From Zygaena filipendulae (lineage: Eukaryota; Arthropoda; Insecta; Lepidoptera; Zygaenidae), in assembly GCA_907165275.2 (NCBI GenBank), contig OU015678.1, positions 5,580,001-5,644,000 of the forward strand: 64,000 nt of DNA. The letters run 5' to 3'. The translations under genes were made by a program, and so were the position numbers. Position 1 is the first letter of the stretch, and each line of letters starts with the position of its first letter. A model generated the notes under the pieces. That model was not told the origin of the DNA. It saw only the letters and a list, made by a program, of their open reading frames with translations, and ran no database searches. Of this stretch, positions 1-11,468 are shown piece after piece.

Positions 1-145
1 CGGGATAAAAATTACCCTATATCCTTCTCTGTACCCCTGACAACGAGTATGCAAAATTTCAAAACGATCGCTCGAGCCGTTAAGGCGTAAAAGCTTAACA
101 AACAAACTCACAGTCGCATTTGTATTGGTGAGGATTACTGTTGCT
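1..145 (-). mobile_element. Helitron-like fragment at the left edge
   Basis: The reverse orientation of the common non-autonomous Helitron family is seen here: CGGGATAAAAATTACCCTAT, then a stretch resembling CCCCTGACAACG, then GTTAAGGCGTAAAAGC. The 3' hairpin end lies outside the window. It is intronic to Sos. Confidence 0.6.
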
Positions 146-189
146 TTAATAGTTAAAATACGAATAAAATAAAACCAGAGAAACAAGGA

Positions 190-680
190 AAATAACAGCT
201 GTCTAGTGAGACAAGGAAGCCCGACGAGTGAGGGCGGTGAGGTAGGAGAGCTTAACGGAGTGGTTGGGTAGTGGGGCTAGTGGGGCCTGGTGGGAGCAGA
301 GAGGGAGCCTGATGGAGCAGAGAGAGCTGTAAGGTAAGGGAGCCTAATGAAGTTATTAAGATAAGATAAAGTTATTGAGATAAATAAGCTTGATAGATGC
401 AGTTAGGTATGGAGGCTTTATGGAGGAAATGGGGTGAGGTAATCTGACGGAGCAGTAAGGTGGGAGAGCTTCACAAAGTAGGGAGGTAGCGGATGCTGGT
501 GGAGGCAGTGTGGTAGAGGAGCCTGATGGAGCCGTGAGGCAGAGGAGTTTGATAGAACAGAAAGGTAGAAGAGTTTGATGGAGCAGTGAGGTAAGGGAGC
601 CTGGTGGGACAGTGAGGTAGCTGGTAGAGCGGCCTAATGGAGTACTGAGGTGGGGAAGCCGGATTAGACGGATTAGAGAG
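190..680. repeat. Degenerate 40-50 bp minisatellite in the Sos intron after exon 10
   Basis: Diverged tandem copies of a motif like GTGAGGTAAGGGAGCCTGATGG run through this stretch. It lies downstream (minus strand) of the exon 10 donor and is separated from it only by a GT-rich microsatellite. Confidence 0.75.
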
Positions 681-689
681 GTGGGGGAG

Positions 690-757
690 GTGGACAGTGT
701 GCGTGTGTGCGTGTGCTTGTGTGTGTTCGTGTGTGTGTGCGTGTGCTTGTGCCTCAC
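690..757. repeat. GT/CA microsatellite beginning at the Sos exon 10 donor
   Basis: Read on the minus strand, the intron begins GTGAGGCACAAGCACACGCA and continues as CA-rich repeat. The array therefore starts at the 5' splice site itself. Confidence 0.8.
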
Positions 758-3700
758 CGCGTATGAACTCGTTGCAGTACTGGCCGATCTCGCGGTGGTC
801 CCAGTTGTCGACGAGCCGCTGCAGCTCGCTGCACTTCTCGATGGCCTGCTGGCGCCGCGCGCGCGACGCCATGCGCAGCGTCGCGTCCCTGCGCGCCGCC
901 ATACGTTACAAGATACACGGTACAAGCTACAAGCTACACGGTACAAGCTACAAGCTACACGGTACAAGCTAAACGCTACACCGTACAAGCTACATACTAC
1001 ACTCTGTTAGCATTCTGCTACAATATCAACCTTTTTTATTATTATTTTGTTTTGGTACGTCAGATTTGATTTGAAAAAGAGAGAAGTGGATTTTGACGGA
1101 TGGAGAGAAAAAAAAATTGGAGCTTGAGCTGAAGAGAGTTGTGAAATTACGTTTGCCAGTACAAAATATCCTTGCAAAGTTGTGTTTAAAGAATCTTTAT
1201 TATCATTTCGACTTACAAGTCTTTTACATGATAACATAATAACTAAATAAAAGTTTTTAGCAGAATCTACAGTCAGTTCTTATTTGCCGTGTTTACAAGC
1301 AACGAGTACGAAATTGCGAACCTGAGACAACATTTGCTACAATTGTTATATATTACTAAATAAGGGTATACAAAATTCTCTAACGGGCAAACACGTATTG
1401 TCTTGTATAAAACAAAGTCGCTTTCTCTGTCCCTATATCCCTATGTATGCTTAAATCTTTAAAACTACGCAACGGATTTTGATGCGGTTTTCACCAATAG
1501 GTAGAGTGATTCATAAGGAAGGTTTATAACTACATTTTATCCTCGAATTCCCGCGGGAACTCCGATATTACCGCGGTTAAATCCGCGCGGGTCAGCTGGT
1601 AAATAATATGTACATTATAAGTTATAATACCGATTGCCTCTATTAATAAAGTATAAGTATATATTAAAAATGTAAAATTATAATCTTCTAATATATAAAA
1701 TTCTCGTGTCACAATGTTCGTTCCCATACTCCTCCGAAACGGCTTGACCGATTCTTATGAGATTTTTTATGCATATTCAGTAAGCCTGAGAATCGGCTTC
1801 TATCTATTTTTCATCCCCCTAAAGGGAGTTCCTGCGGGAATTCCGAAACTCACGCGGGTGAAACCGCGGGGCACAGCTAGTAATTAAATAAGTGCTTTTC
1901 TTGCTTTTCTTGTCTAATAAAAGTAAAATATTTATTTTATATCGTTTTGTTTACAATTCCTAATTAACGTAATGATTATTATTGATAAGTAATAACTAAT
2001 CTTATCTGACCTAATAATTGCGAACTGGTCCTATTGCGAATTGGACATTCCGCCTACGGCCCGTAATACGTGCTACGGGATAAGAGCTACGACTTGCGGT
2101 CTACGAGCTACGAGTTACGGTCAACGAGTTACGGGCTACGCGCTACGAGCTACGTGTTACGGTCAACGAGCTACGGGCTACGCGCTACGAGCTACGGGCC
2201 GTCTCGCTACGCTGCAGGGTAGCGAGCCGGCCGTAGCTCGTAGGCACTTACATCTTGGGTCCGTTGCCGAGCGCCTTGATCAGCAGGTTCTTGATCAGGG
2301 ACAGGTTGCAGTCCACCTGCGGCAAAGATATGTCTGTATAAGGATACTATAATAATACTCATAACATGTAGTACATAATATATAGCATGTGCTGCTCGAT
2401 TTCGACGACACAAGCTAGTGTGGGATGAAGAAGAAGAAGAAGAAGAAGAAGAAAGTGAGTTGTGGTAGAGGAACACGTGCGCGACCCCCCCGGCCCCCCG
2501 GGCCCCCACCTGCTTGAAGCTCTCCCGGTCGTCAGTGTGCGCGGCGATCTGCAGCAGCGCCAGCACGTAGTTGTGGTAGAGGAACACGTGCGCGACCCCC
2601 CCGGCCCCCCGGCCCCCCACCTGCTTGAAGCTCTCCCGGTCGTCGGTGTGCGCGGCGATCTGCAGCAGCGCCAGCACGTAGTTGTGGTAGAGGAACACGT
2701 GCGCGACCCCCCCGGCCCCCCGGCCCCCCACCTGCTTGAAGCTCTCTCGGTCGTCGGTGTGCGCGGCGATCTGCAGCAGCGCCAGCACGTAGTTGTGGTA
2801 GAGGAACACGTGCGCGACCCCCCCGGCCCCCCGGTCCCCCCACCTGCTTGAAGCTCTCCCGGTCGTCGGTGTGCGCGGCGATCTGCAGCAGCGCCAGCAC
2901 GTAGTTGTGGTAGAGGAACACGTGCGCGACCCCCCCGGCCCCCCGGCCCCCCCACCTGCTTGAAGCTCTCTCGGTCGTCGGTGTGCGCGGCGATCTGCAG
3001 CAGCGCCAGCACGTAGTTGTGGTAGAGGAACACGTGCGCGACCCCCCCGGCCCCCCGGCCCCCCACCTGCTTGAAGCTCTCTCGGTCGTCGGTGTGCGCG
3101 GCGATCTGCAGCAGCGCCAGCACGTAGTTGTGGTAGAGGAACACGTGCGCGACCCCCCCGGCCCCCCGGCCCCCCACCTGCTTGAAGCTCTCTCGGTCGT
3201 CGGTGTGCGCGGCGATCTGCAGCAGCGCCAGCACGTAGTTGTGGTAGAGGAACACGTGCGCGACCCCCCCGGCCCCCCGGTCCCCCCACCTGCTTGAAGC
3301 TCTCCCGGTCGTCGGTGTGCGCGGCGATCTGCAGCAGCGCCAGCACGTAGTTGTGGTAGAGGAACACGTGCGCGACCCCCCCGGCCCCCCGGCCCCCCAC
3401 CTGCTTGAAGCTCTCTCGGTCGTCGGTGTGCGCGGCGATCTGCAGCAGCGCCAGCACGTAGTTGTGGTAGAGGAACACGTGCGCGACCCCCCCCGGCCCC
3501 CCGGCCCCCCCACCTGCTTGAAGCTCTCCCGGTCGTCGGTGTGCGCGGCGATCTGCAGCAGCGCCAGCACGTAGTTGTGGTAGAGGAACACGTGCGCGAC
3601 CCCCCCGGCCCCCCCACCTGCTTGAAGCTCTCCCGGTCGTCGGTGTGCGCGGCGATCTGCAGCAGCGCCAGCACGTAGTTGTGGTAGAGGAACACGTGCG

Positions 3701-6700
3701 CGACCCCCCCGGCCCCCCGGCCCCCCACCTGCTTGAAGCTCTCCCGGTCGTCGGTGTGCGCGGCGATCTGCAGCAGCGCCAGCACGTAGTTGTGGTAGAG
3801 GAACACGTGCGCGACCCCCCCGGCCCCCCCACATGCTTGAAGCTCTCCCGGTCGTCGGTGTGCGCGGCGATCTGCAGCAGCGCCAGCACGTAGTTGTGGT
3901 AGAGGAACACGTGCGCGACCCCCCCCGGCCCCCCGGCCCCCCACCTGCTTGAAGCTCTCCCGGTCGTCGGTGTGCGCGGCGATCTGCAGCAGCGCCAGCA
4001 CGTAGTTGTGGTAGAGGAACACGTGCGCGACCCCCCCGGCCCCCCCACCTGCTTGAAGCTCTCCCGGTCGTCGGTGTGCGCGGCGATCTGCAGCAGCGCC
4101 AGCACGTAGTTGTGGTAGAGGAACACGTGCGCGACCCCCCCGGCCCCCCGGCCCCCCACCTGCTTGAAGCTCTCCCGGTCGTCGGTGTGCGCGGCGATCT
4201 GCAGCAGCGCCAGCACGTAGTTGTGGTAGAGGAACACGTGCGCGACCCCCCCGGCCCCCCCACATGCTTGAAGCTCTCCCGGTCGTCGGTGTGCGCGGCG
4301 ATCTGCAGCAGCGCCAGCACGTAGTTGTGGTAGAGGAACACGTGCGCGACCCCCCCGGCCCCCCGGCCCCCCACCTGCTTGAAGCTCTCCCGGTCGTCGG
4401 TGTGCGCGGCGATCTGCAGCAGCGCCAGCACGTAGTTGTGGTAGAGGAACACGTGCGCGACCCCCCCGGCCCCCCGGCCCCCCACCTGCTTGAAGCTCTC
4501 CCGGTCGTCGGTGTGCGCGGCGATCTGCAGCAGCGCCAGCACGTAGTTGTGGTAGAGGAACACGTGCGCGACCCCCCCGGCCCCCCGGCCCCCCACCTGC
4601 TTGAAGCTCTCCCGGTCGTCGGTGTGCGCGGCGATCTGCAGCAGCGCCAGCACGTAGTTGTGGTAGAGGAACACGTGCGCGACCCCCCCGGCCCCCCGGC
4701 CCCCCACCTGCTTGAAGCTCTCCCGGTCGTCGGTGTGCGCGGCGATCTGCAGCAGCGCCAGCACGTAGTTGTGGTAGAGGAACACGTGCGCGACGGGCGC
4801 CACCAGCAGCCGCGGCAGGTAGTACTTCACCGCCAGCCGGAACCCGTGCCCGGCCGTGTCCAGCCGCTCGCCCAGCTGTGGGACACACGCGCACGGTCAT
4901 CTGGGAAGTGACGTCGGGGACACGAGTGACCGGGACATTCGTGGGACACGAGTGACCGGGCCATTCGTGAGACGTGAGGGACCGGGACATTCGTGACACG
5001 TGAGTGACTGGGACATTCGTGACATGTGAGTGACTGGGACATTCGTGACATGTGAGTGACTGGGACATTCGTGACATGTGACTGGGACATTCGTGATATG
5101 TGAGTGATCGGGACATTCGTGACACGTAAGTGACTGGGAAATTTGTGAGACGTGAGGGACCGGGATATTCGTGACACGTGAGTGATCGGGACATTCGTGG
5201 CACGTCAGTGACTGGGACATTCGTGACACTTGACATTCGTGAGACGTGAGTGACCGGGACGTGTGAGCACCTCGGGGTCGTCGACCACGGCCTGCAGCGC
5301 CTCGCGCGACTGCCGGCTGGTGACCGTGTTGGCGTAGCGCACGTACGCGCGGAACTCCTCCACCTCCGCCAGCTCTGCAACAACACGCGGCACGCGTCAC
5401 GCGTCACAAGTTAAAACCATTTTGTTACTTAATGGATGTGCAATAAATAAATAAATTTACGGCTACATCCTTACTATTACAAATGCGACAGTGAGTTTGT
5501 TTGTTACGCTTTCACTTCTTAACCACTCAACCGATCGTCATGAAGCTTTGTATACACGTTGTCAAGAGTACAGAAAAAGACATCTAGGGTACTTTTATCC
5601 AGGAATTCTCGTGAGAACTCCGAAATTAACGCGAGTACACAATTTTTTTTATTTTACTTTATTCAGAAAAAACAACTGCTACAAAAATTTACGACCGGAT
5701 TGGCGCAGTAGGTCCCTATGCCTACTCGCTAATCAAGAGTATCCAGGTTCGATTCGCGGCGGGGGTAGACTTCGTATGATTAACTTCTCAGACCAAATAA
5801 AGACTAAAGACGGAACGTCTCGAACAACGAAGTGAAGCCGGTTGCGGATGCATGTGGTGCTTAGGAAAGTGCCACAAAGATTCCCAGGTATGGTGTCTTT
5901 TTCTTGTAAGTGTGTGCGTGCTTCTGTGTACGTGCACGGCGATGGTGTCTTTTTCCTGGCTTCACTTGTTTGTTCTACGCGTTCCGTCTTTAGTTTTTAT
6001 TTGGTCTGAGGATTAACTTATGGTTCCACCTTCCAATCTGGCTGTGCTAATATATCTAAAGAATAACATATTGTAATAAAATAATATGTAGTATATATTA
6101 TCATTTATTACGTGTTGCTCGGTTTACACGACACTGTGCGTTGTGAAGTGTTGTTACGTTATGTGATCCCTTCCCAGCACTGACCTTCGAAGCAGCTGCC
6201 GATGTACGGCGTGGGCGAGTCCTCGGACATCTCGATGGCGTCCTCCAGGTTGCCCAGGAGAGTCACCGTCAGCTCGTAGATGTCCACGATGTTGCCGAAG
6301 ATCAGCGAGATGGTCTGAAAACCATCGCCAGTCATCACCGCACTTACACACAGCCGACACACCATACTAACGATGTGCCGGATATCCATATCCGTATCCG
6401 CGGATATCCGAGGGATAAGAAAGATCCGTATACGTATGTGTTACTTTTTTGGGCGGATTTTTTACCTTATTAATTTTTTAATACATAGATGGAAATTTTA
6501 TAGATACATAGGTGATTAGTAGCAATGGAAAACTATTAAATTCCATTCAGATATATTAAACAAAATAAAAGACACGCGCAATGCAAGTCGATACATTTCC
6601 CGTCACGCAAAGCGCTGAGCGGAGTAAATAAGATCCGTATCCATGGATCTTGAGACCAAATATCTGTTTTCGGATCCGTATCCGCGGATATACATTAGTA

Positions 6701-9700
6701 ACGATTCAGCACATCACTACTCCACACAAGGCCCTTATTCACTATGACCATAACACGTCGCGTTAACATAACGCGCTACAAAAAATGTTTTTCCCTCATG
6801 CTCAAAGAAGTTTCACTTCAAAACAGCCCAATGACACTCCATACCAATGAACTGATTCAAGTACTCCTCCACAAGTAGAGGCCGGCTTGTACACGTGTGC
6901 ACGTGTTGTGCGTGTGAGTTTGACAGCGAGCTGACAGTAAGCTGTCAGGGAATAACTGTCACATGTATTGTAGATTGTACATGTGTGGAACTTCCTTCGG
7001 TCCTTTCCAAGGTCATTTTTGCGGAGTATGAAATTTGTTGGAGACGGGGGGTGTCGCTTCTTTATATAATCTCTATTCTTTGACTAAAACTATGGTTTCC
7101 TCACAATGTCTTCCTTCACCGACAGCTCGAGCTCACCGTACAAACTCCCCCTCACCTTGGAGTCGTGGTCGAGTATCTTCTCCATCTCCTCCTTGAACAC
7201 GCGTATGATGAGGTTCAGGTCGCGCAGGAAGTGCTTCTCGTCGGTGAGCAGGTCGCGCACCAGCTCGGCGTAGGTGAGCGAGCCGCGCCGCTCGCCGCCC
7301 ACGCCCACGCCCACGCCCACGCCCGGCTCGCCCGCCGCCGCCTCCGACTCCTGGTAGAACATGTCCATCAGCACCTGACGGACCGACGACGATTTGATTA
7401 AAACCAATATGTTGGCACGAACAATAGCCTAATGAAGTACTCTTTTGAGGATTCACAAAATTAAACAGTGATCCTACTAATATTATAAATGTGAAAGTGT
7501 GGATGTTTGTTACTCAATCACGCAAGAACGGCTGAACGGATTTGGATGATATTTGGCATGCACGTTGTCAGGGGTACAGAGGTACTTTTTATCCCAGAAT
7601 TCCCGCGGGAACTCCGAAATTACCACGGGTGAAACCGCGGGGCGCAGCTAGTTAAAGATAAATCTGTATTAAGTAACTCGTCCAAACAACGTATGTTGGC
7701 GGGGTATGAAAATCAAAATTCCATTTAATACGTCAGTTAGACAATTAATTAAACAAATAATAGACACGTATATTTCGCTTTTTTAAATTATTATTAAAAA
7801 GTATTTAGATAAAAATTAAAACGCATTATATCTCTCGGGAGCACGTGACGTCGTAACTACGTATATATTAATTGTACCCAGGCGTGACGTCACGCGAAGT
7901 CTCTACTCAATCTTATTTGATTACGTAAAAAAATGACAGACTGGAAACGGAAATTTAGTAATTTTGTTCCGCCAATATAAAGTTGTGGATCTAACACGGG
8001 GGAGTTTTAGAAACATGGGCAGTGTAATGTCGGCGGTCAGCGGTCACCTTGTCAGCGCACATGGCGGTCTTGACGTCCCCTTTGGTGACCGTCTCGTAGC
8101 CGGACTTCTGCGATATCTTCTTGACGAAGTTTCCCGCCAGCTTCAGGATGTCCGCGCTCACGTACTCCAGGATGGCGGTCATGAACACCGTCACCGACGC
8201 GTCGATCTTGTACATCAGCACCTCCTGCGCAACGACGTACTTACTGATTACTGGACTGACTGACAATAATTTAATTAAAAAAGATTTCGGTCATCATCAC
8301 TAATTGACCAGCAGTACAAACCTAACTCAACCTAAAATAATAGTCAACATCAGCGCCTAATTCGTTAGCAATGGAGGCTATTGCGTCAGCTACAGTTACC
8401 ACTATGTTGTCAACAGTCTATGAAGTCAGTACTCAGCAACAATTGCAATCTTCATGTCAGAAAAGGTACGTGGCGTCAGCAACAGAGAAGCAGAAAGTCA
8501 GTAACAGAAAATGCATAAGCTAGTAACAGAGGATCAAATAGTCAGTAACAGAACAGCAATAAGTCAGTAACATAGGGGCAGAAAGTCAGTAAAAGGGGAG
8601 TAAAGTGAGTAACAGAGGGGCAGACAGTCAGTAAAAAGGGAGTAAAGTGAGTAACAAAGGAGCAGATAGTAAAAGGGGAGTAAAGTGAGTAACAGAGGGG
8701 CAGACAGTCAGTAAAAGGGGAGTAAAGTGAGTAACAAAGGAGCAGATAGTAAAAGGGGAGTAAAGTGAGTAACAGAGGGGCAGACAGTCAGTAAAAGGGG
8801 AGTAAAGTGAGTAACAAAGGAGCAGATAGTAAAAGGGGAGTAAAGTGAGTAACAGAGAAGCAGACAGTCAGTAAAAGGGGAGTAAAGTGAGTAACAGAGG
8901 GGCAGACAGTCCGTAAAAGGGGAGTAAAGTGAGTAACAGAGGGGCAGACAGTCAGTAAAAGGGGAGTAAAGTGAGTAACAGAGGGGCAGACAGTCAGTAA
9001 AAGGGGAGTAAAGTGAGTAACAGAGGGGCAGACAGTCCGTAAAAGGGGAGTAAATTTAGTAACAGAGGAGGAGACAGCAGCAACAGTGTTGATGGCGTCA
9101 CCTTCTGCAGCATGGTGTGCAGCCGGTCGGCGGGCAGCAGCGCGCGGCGGCGGCGCTGCGCCACGGCGTCCCGAGCGTCGGCCAGCGCCCAGCGGTCCAG
9201 CGGCGTCGGGAACGTGCGCGCCACGCGCTCCTCCACGTCCTGGAGCACGCACAAGCGCGCGCACACACACACACTCGTATGAAATCATGTAAAGTCCTAT
9301 AATATCAATGGGCATGTTGACTAATTTTTATTTTTTAGCCCGTCTTGTAGATTATTAAAAAATATTGGACACGTATTTTTTCTTTTTTTACTTAATCAAA
9401 AAATAACGGCGATATATGTATTGTGTTGAAATTTCGCGTGACGTCACTATTCTGACAGTTTGTATGGCGGTTTTAGCGGTTAGTGACGCCACGACCCCCT
9501 CACCCTAAACTTTAATGTGCATTATCTCTGTATATTTTAATTTATTTGAAAAAGCAAAAAATACGTGTCTATTGTTTTTTTATTTTCTAACTGACGGACT
9601 AATTAGAATTTTGATTTTCAAAAGTAGTCAACATCCCTATTGAAGCTACAAAAACATGACCACTTGTTATGTGTACTTCTACAGTGTCCAAGTTTTAGGC

Positions 9701-11468
9701 TTTAAGGAAATAATGTCAGTGGTTTATTTAGCAGCTATAATGTACTGCAGAGATTGAGCTCTCAGTGAGTCAACTTCAATGTACACACTGGTTGGAAATG
9801 CATTTATAAATTTATTTGTAAATATATTTTTTTAACTAAAATTAGATGTCGTAATAGAATTTTTGTCAATTGTGAATGGAAGCTAACAAATATAATAAAC
9901 TAAAATCTCAAAAGTATTTTATATTCGTTAACGTTTCCGCCCCTTGGAATGTTACCATACCTGCACGGTGAGTGGTGAGGGGACAGCGCACAGCATGGCG
10001 AGCAGCCGCAAGCACAGCGACTCGACATACTCCAGAGCGCTGTCCTCTGCCACCAAGCTCGGGTGAACCTGATCCAACACCTGCAGATGATAATGCACTT
10101 ATCAATTTTGTATACTTTCCCATAGTTGCCGTAGTATCTACTACCTTGGACCTACTCTTGCTATGAGTGTGTTCAAGTCAGCTGGTAGAAAAAATGGTTT
10201 GTTCCTCAATGCCTTAATAAACTTTATCCAATAACCAGTTATGTTGTGTGTGAATTCCAATAGTCCTCCAGGAACTTTAAAGAGTATTCCATCACACAAG
10301 GTTACTGCTAGCTAGCTAGCTTCTCCTATCAGTAAAAAAATGGGTAATAGATGTGTGAGAACACAATTAACCGACACGGTTACATCCTTGTGATTTGTGA
10401 ACCTTTTAGACTTACATTTTTAATTAAAAAAAAAAAATTTATAGGCAGATCAGAGCATTATTACAACTTTATTACTTTTTTACTCTTTTTTTTATGCCAA
10501 ATAAAGGTAATTCATTCTTTTTTCTACCTGGTTAGTTATAAACTTTTTTATTTTTATTTTAGAAGACTAAATGAATAAAATATATAATAATAATTTAATT
10601 TAATTTTTGACTTTATGTGAATCCTGACTTCTTATGTGGGCTTATTGAATGTACTGACCAGCTGATGCCCAGTATTCATTTCAGTAATGTAAATAGGGGT
10701 TCGGAGACTTTACAGTTCCAACTATAGGTCAACTAATAGGATGGGTACATCCTATTAGTTGACTTATTATATCCTACCTACATACAAAGTTAAACTTGTA
10801 TTTGTCAAGTTGTCACATGACACATGCAAAAGTAGATCTATTATAGATTCTTCAACACCAGAACTCAAGAGCATATTCTAGCTAACACAATACATCAAAA
10901 CTTAAATAGGTAATTGCTTACATGACTTTGTGAATTTGTGATTGATGAACATGATGTAATGTGATGTGTTTAAGACATTATTTATCTTAGTACATAGTCC
11001 CCAAATATGAAATATTTTATTTACATTTAAAAAAAAAATATATAAAACTGATCAAATCAAATTTACGACGTGGAAACATCATAAGTCTTCAAATAACAAA
11101 TCATCAGTTTTTACGAAAGATTAAAATAATAATGATTTAGAAAAACAAAATTTGTGAAAACTTGTAATCAAGACGAAACTTAGTCATAGCTAGGATAATC
11201 TGCATTATTATGTCTAACATTTATACCTCGGTACCTCTACAACAGTATATAGCAATCGCAGTATCAATATAAGTTACCGCACAACTAAATAGTCTACTGG
11301 ATTTGTTAATTATCATTAAAACAAGAAAGGAATAAGCAATTGGGCAGTGCAATGTGATGTTTACACTCGCACCTTTCTCAAAGGATTGACGAACAAGCCG
11401 CGCCACTTCTCGGCATTCTCCGGGTCCTGGAAGTCGTAGCCGCGGCTCTCCTCCACCGTGGGCAACAT
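758..11468 (-). CDS. Sos: Son of sevenless (Ras GEF), 5' ten exons, 3' end outside window
   Basis: Sos loads Ras with GTP downstream of receptor tyrosine kinases. Exons on the minus strand: 11468-11373, 10080-9961, 9239-9102, 8224-8048, 7374-7156, 6314-6185, 5374-5271, 4875-4708, 2316-2252, 888-758; all GT-AG, and the phases join to 449 codons plus one base. Residues 1-190 are the paired histone folds ([62 protein letters not shown]). The DH domain starts near 209 ([21 protein letters not shown]) and includes [16 protein letters not shown] and [13 protein letters not shown]. The PH domain begins at CNEFIRG, where the window ends the gene; PH, REM and CDC25 must lie to the left. The ATG at 11468 gives a short leader like human SOS1; an in-frame ATG at 11582 is possible but unsupported. 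Odd: a Val-Gly run at residues 195-204, and a huge array at the exon 8 donor. Identity was judged by recalled family sequence, with no search run. Confidence 0.95.
901..985. repeat. Short tandem array of ACGGTACAAGCTACAAGCT
   Basis: About four copies of a 27-bp unit containing ACGGTACAAGCTAC lie just before (minus strand) the exon 10 acceptor at 889-890. Confidence 0.8.
1007..1330 (+). mobile_element. Interspersed repeat, copy A (inverted partner near 62505-63030)
   Basis: The stretch from CATTCTGCTACAATATCAACC through GGTACGTCAGATTTGATTTG and AGAGAAGTGGATTTTGACGG to CAGTCAGTTCTTATTTGCCG recurs in reverse complement near the right edge, with moderate divergence. No coding capacity is visible. 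I cannot assign a class. Confidence 0.7.
1407..1600 (+). mobile_element. Helitron-like element, subfamily with TATCCCTATGTATGC
   Basis: It contains TCTGTCCCTATATCCCTATG and CAACGGATTTTGATGCGG and ends in a CCGCGGTTAAATCCGCG hairpin with CAGCTGGT. It is the same subfamily as the reverse copy at 31010-31183. Confidence 0.65.
1684..1880 (+). mobile_element. Complete short non-autonomous Helitron
   Basis: It starts TCTTCTAATATATAAAATTC and ends with the hairpin CGCGGGTGAAACCGCG followed by GGGCACAGCTAG. A TC start and a hairpin plus CTAG end are the Helitron hallmarks. It lies in a Sos intron. Confidence 0.75.
2041..2245. repeat. GCTACGAGCTACGGGCTACGC minisatellite next to Sos exon 9 donor
   Basis: Tandem 7-28 bp units built on (C)TACG(A/G)G(C/T)TACG end about 6-10 bp from the exon 9 donor. 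The exon 9 intron starts (minus strand) GTAAGTGCCTACGAGCTACG, so the first intron bases resemble the unit. Confidence 0.85.
2430..2457 (+). repeat. GAA trinucleotide microsatellite
   Basis: Eight or so GAA units abut the far end of the exon-junction array. Read on the Sos strand this is a pyrimidine tract followed by CACACTAG, so it resembles a 3' splice site, but no exon-like sequence follows. Confidence 0.85.
2462..4707 (-). repeat. Exon-intron junction tandem array in Sos, about 21 extra copies of a ~110-bp unit
   Basis: Each unit holds the last 87 bp of Sos exon 8 (29 codons, VAHVFLY... to ESFKQ), its donor, and about 23 bp of G-rich intron (GTGGGGGGCCGGGGGGCC). The tag GAACACGTGCGCGAC occurs 22 times between 2469 and 4790; the last occurrence belongs to the true exon 8. 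Copies differ by SNPs (ctcccgg/ctctcgg, cacctgc/cacatgc) and by the number of C's, so unit length varies around 104-113 bp. No unit contains a 3' splice site, so these are not extra exons. The long open frames through the array are by-products of its composition. Confidence 0.95.
4885..5265. repeat. GTGAGTGACTGGGACATTCG minisatellite filling Sos intron 7
   Basis: Some fifteen copies of a 22-24 bp unit (GTGAGTGACYGGGACATTCGTGACA) occupy almost the entire 395-bp intron between exon 7 (left end 5271) and exon 8 (right end 4875). It begins within a few bases of the exon 7 donor. Confidence 0.9.
5467..5640 (+). mobile_element. Helitron-like element, 3' truncated
   Basis: It starts TCCTTACTATTACAAATGCG, includes TTGTTACGCTTTCACTTC and ends near CTCCGAAATTAACGCGAG, without the terminal CAGCTAGT. 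Confidence 0.65.
5686..6055 (+). mobile_element. tRNA-derived SINE
   Basis: It has Pol III-like boxes: an A box at TTGGCGCAGTAGG and a B box at AGGTTCGATTCG, about 45 bp apart. A non-tRNA body with TTCTCAGACCAAATAAAGAC follows. A cloverleaf does not close, so it is not a tRNA gene. Confidence 0.6.
6374..6716. mobile_element. MITE-like element with GGATATCCGTATCCGCGGATA ends
   Basis: The terminal sequences TGTGCCGGATATCCATATCC and (reverse complement of the right end) TGTGCTGAATCGTTAC...TATCCGCGGATACGGATCC are related inverted repeats around an AT-rich core. It lies in the Sos intron before exon 6. Confidence 0.5.
7472..7651 (+). mobile_element. Complete 180-bp non-autonomous Helitron
   Basis: It starts TCCTACTAATATTATAAATG, has the body GCACGTTGTCAGGGGTACAG, and ends with CACGGGTGAAACCGCGGGGC then GCAGCTAG. 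It is the best preserved member in the window. Confidence 0.8.
7690..7965 (-). mobile_element. CRE-MITE (degenerate copy)
   Basis: It contains AAAATTCCATTTAATACGTCAGTTAG, AATAGACACGTATATTTCGC, and two GTGACGTC sites, followed by TTGATTACGTAAAAAAATGA. It matches the family described at 9306-9640 in the opposite orientation, with diverged ends. Confidence 0.55.
8583..9065. repeat. ~42-bp minisatellite at the Sos exon 3 donor side
   Basis: Copies of AGTAAAAGGGGAGTAAAGTG and AGTAACAGAGGGGCAGACAGTC alternate. A longer period of about 100 bp is visible between 8630 and 8860. The array starts about 35 bp inside the intron after the exon 3 donor (9101). Confidence 0.9.
9306..9640 (+). mobile_element. 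CRE-MITE with imperfect long inverted repeats
   Basis: The left end is GGGCATGTTGACTAATTTT...AGTCCGTCTTGTAG; the right end is CTGACGGACTAATTAGAATT...AGTCAACATCCC. Internal halves are roughly inverted copies (TTGGACACGTATTTT versus AAAAAATACGTGTCTATTG). The centre carries two TGACG(T/C)CAC palindromes. Sister copies lie at 15150, 25192, 26695, 47945, 53512 and 61756. Confidence 0.75.

Noticed and set aside
2207..5407. Long open frames (over 1000 and 800 codons) across the Sos array, and similar ones at 20.9-23.3 kb
   Set aside because: They arise because the repeated GC-rich unit lacks stops in several frames on both strands. The frames drift between copies, and only the first copy joins the real exon.
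5690..5765. tRNA gene
   Set aside because: A- and B-box-like sequence is present, but the acceptor and anticodon stems do not pair. A SINE explains it better.
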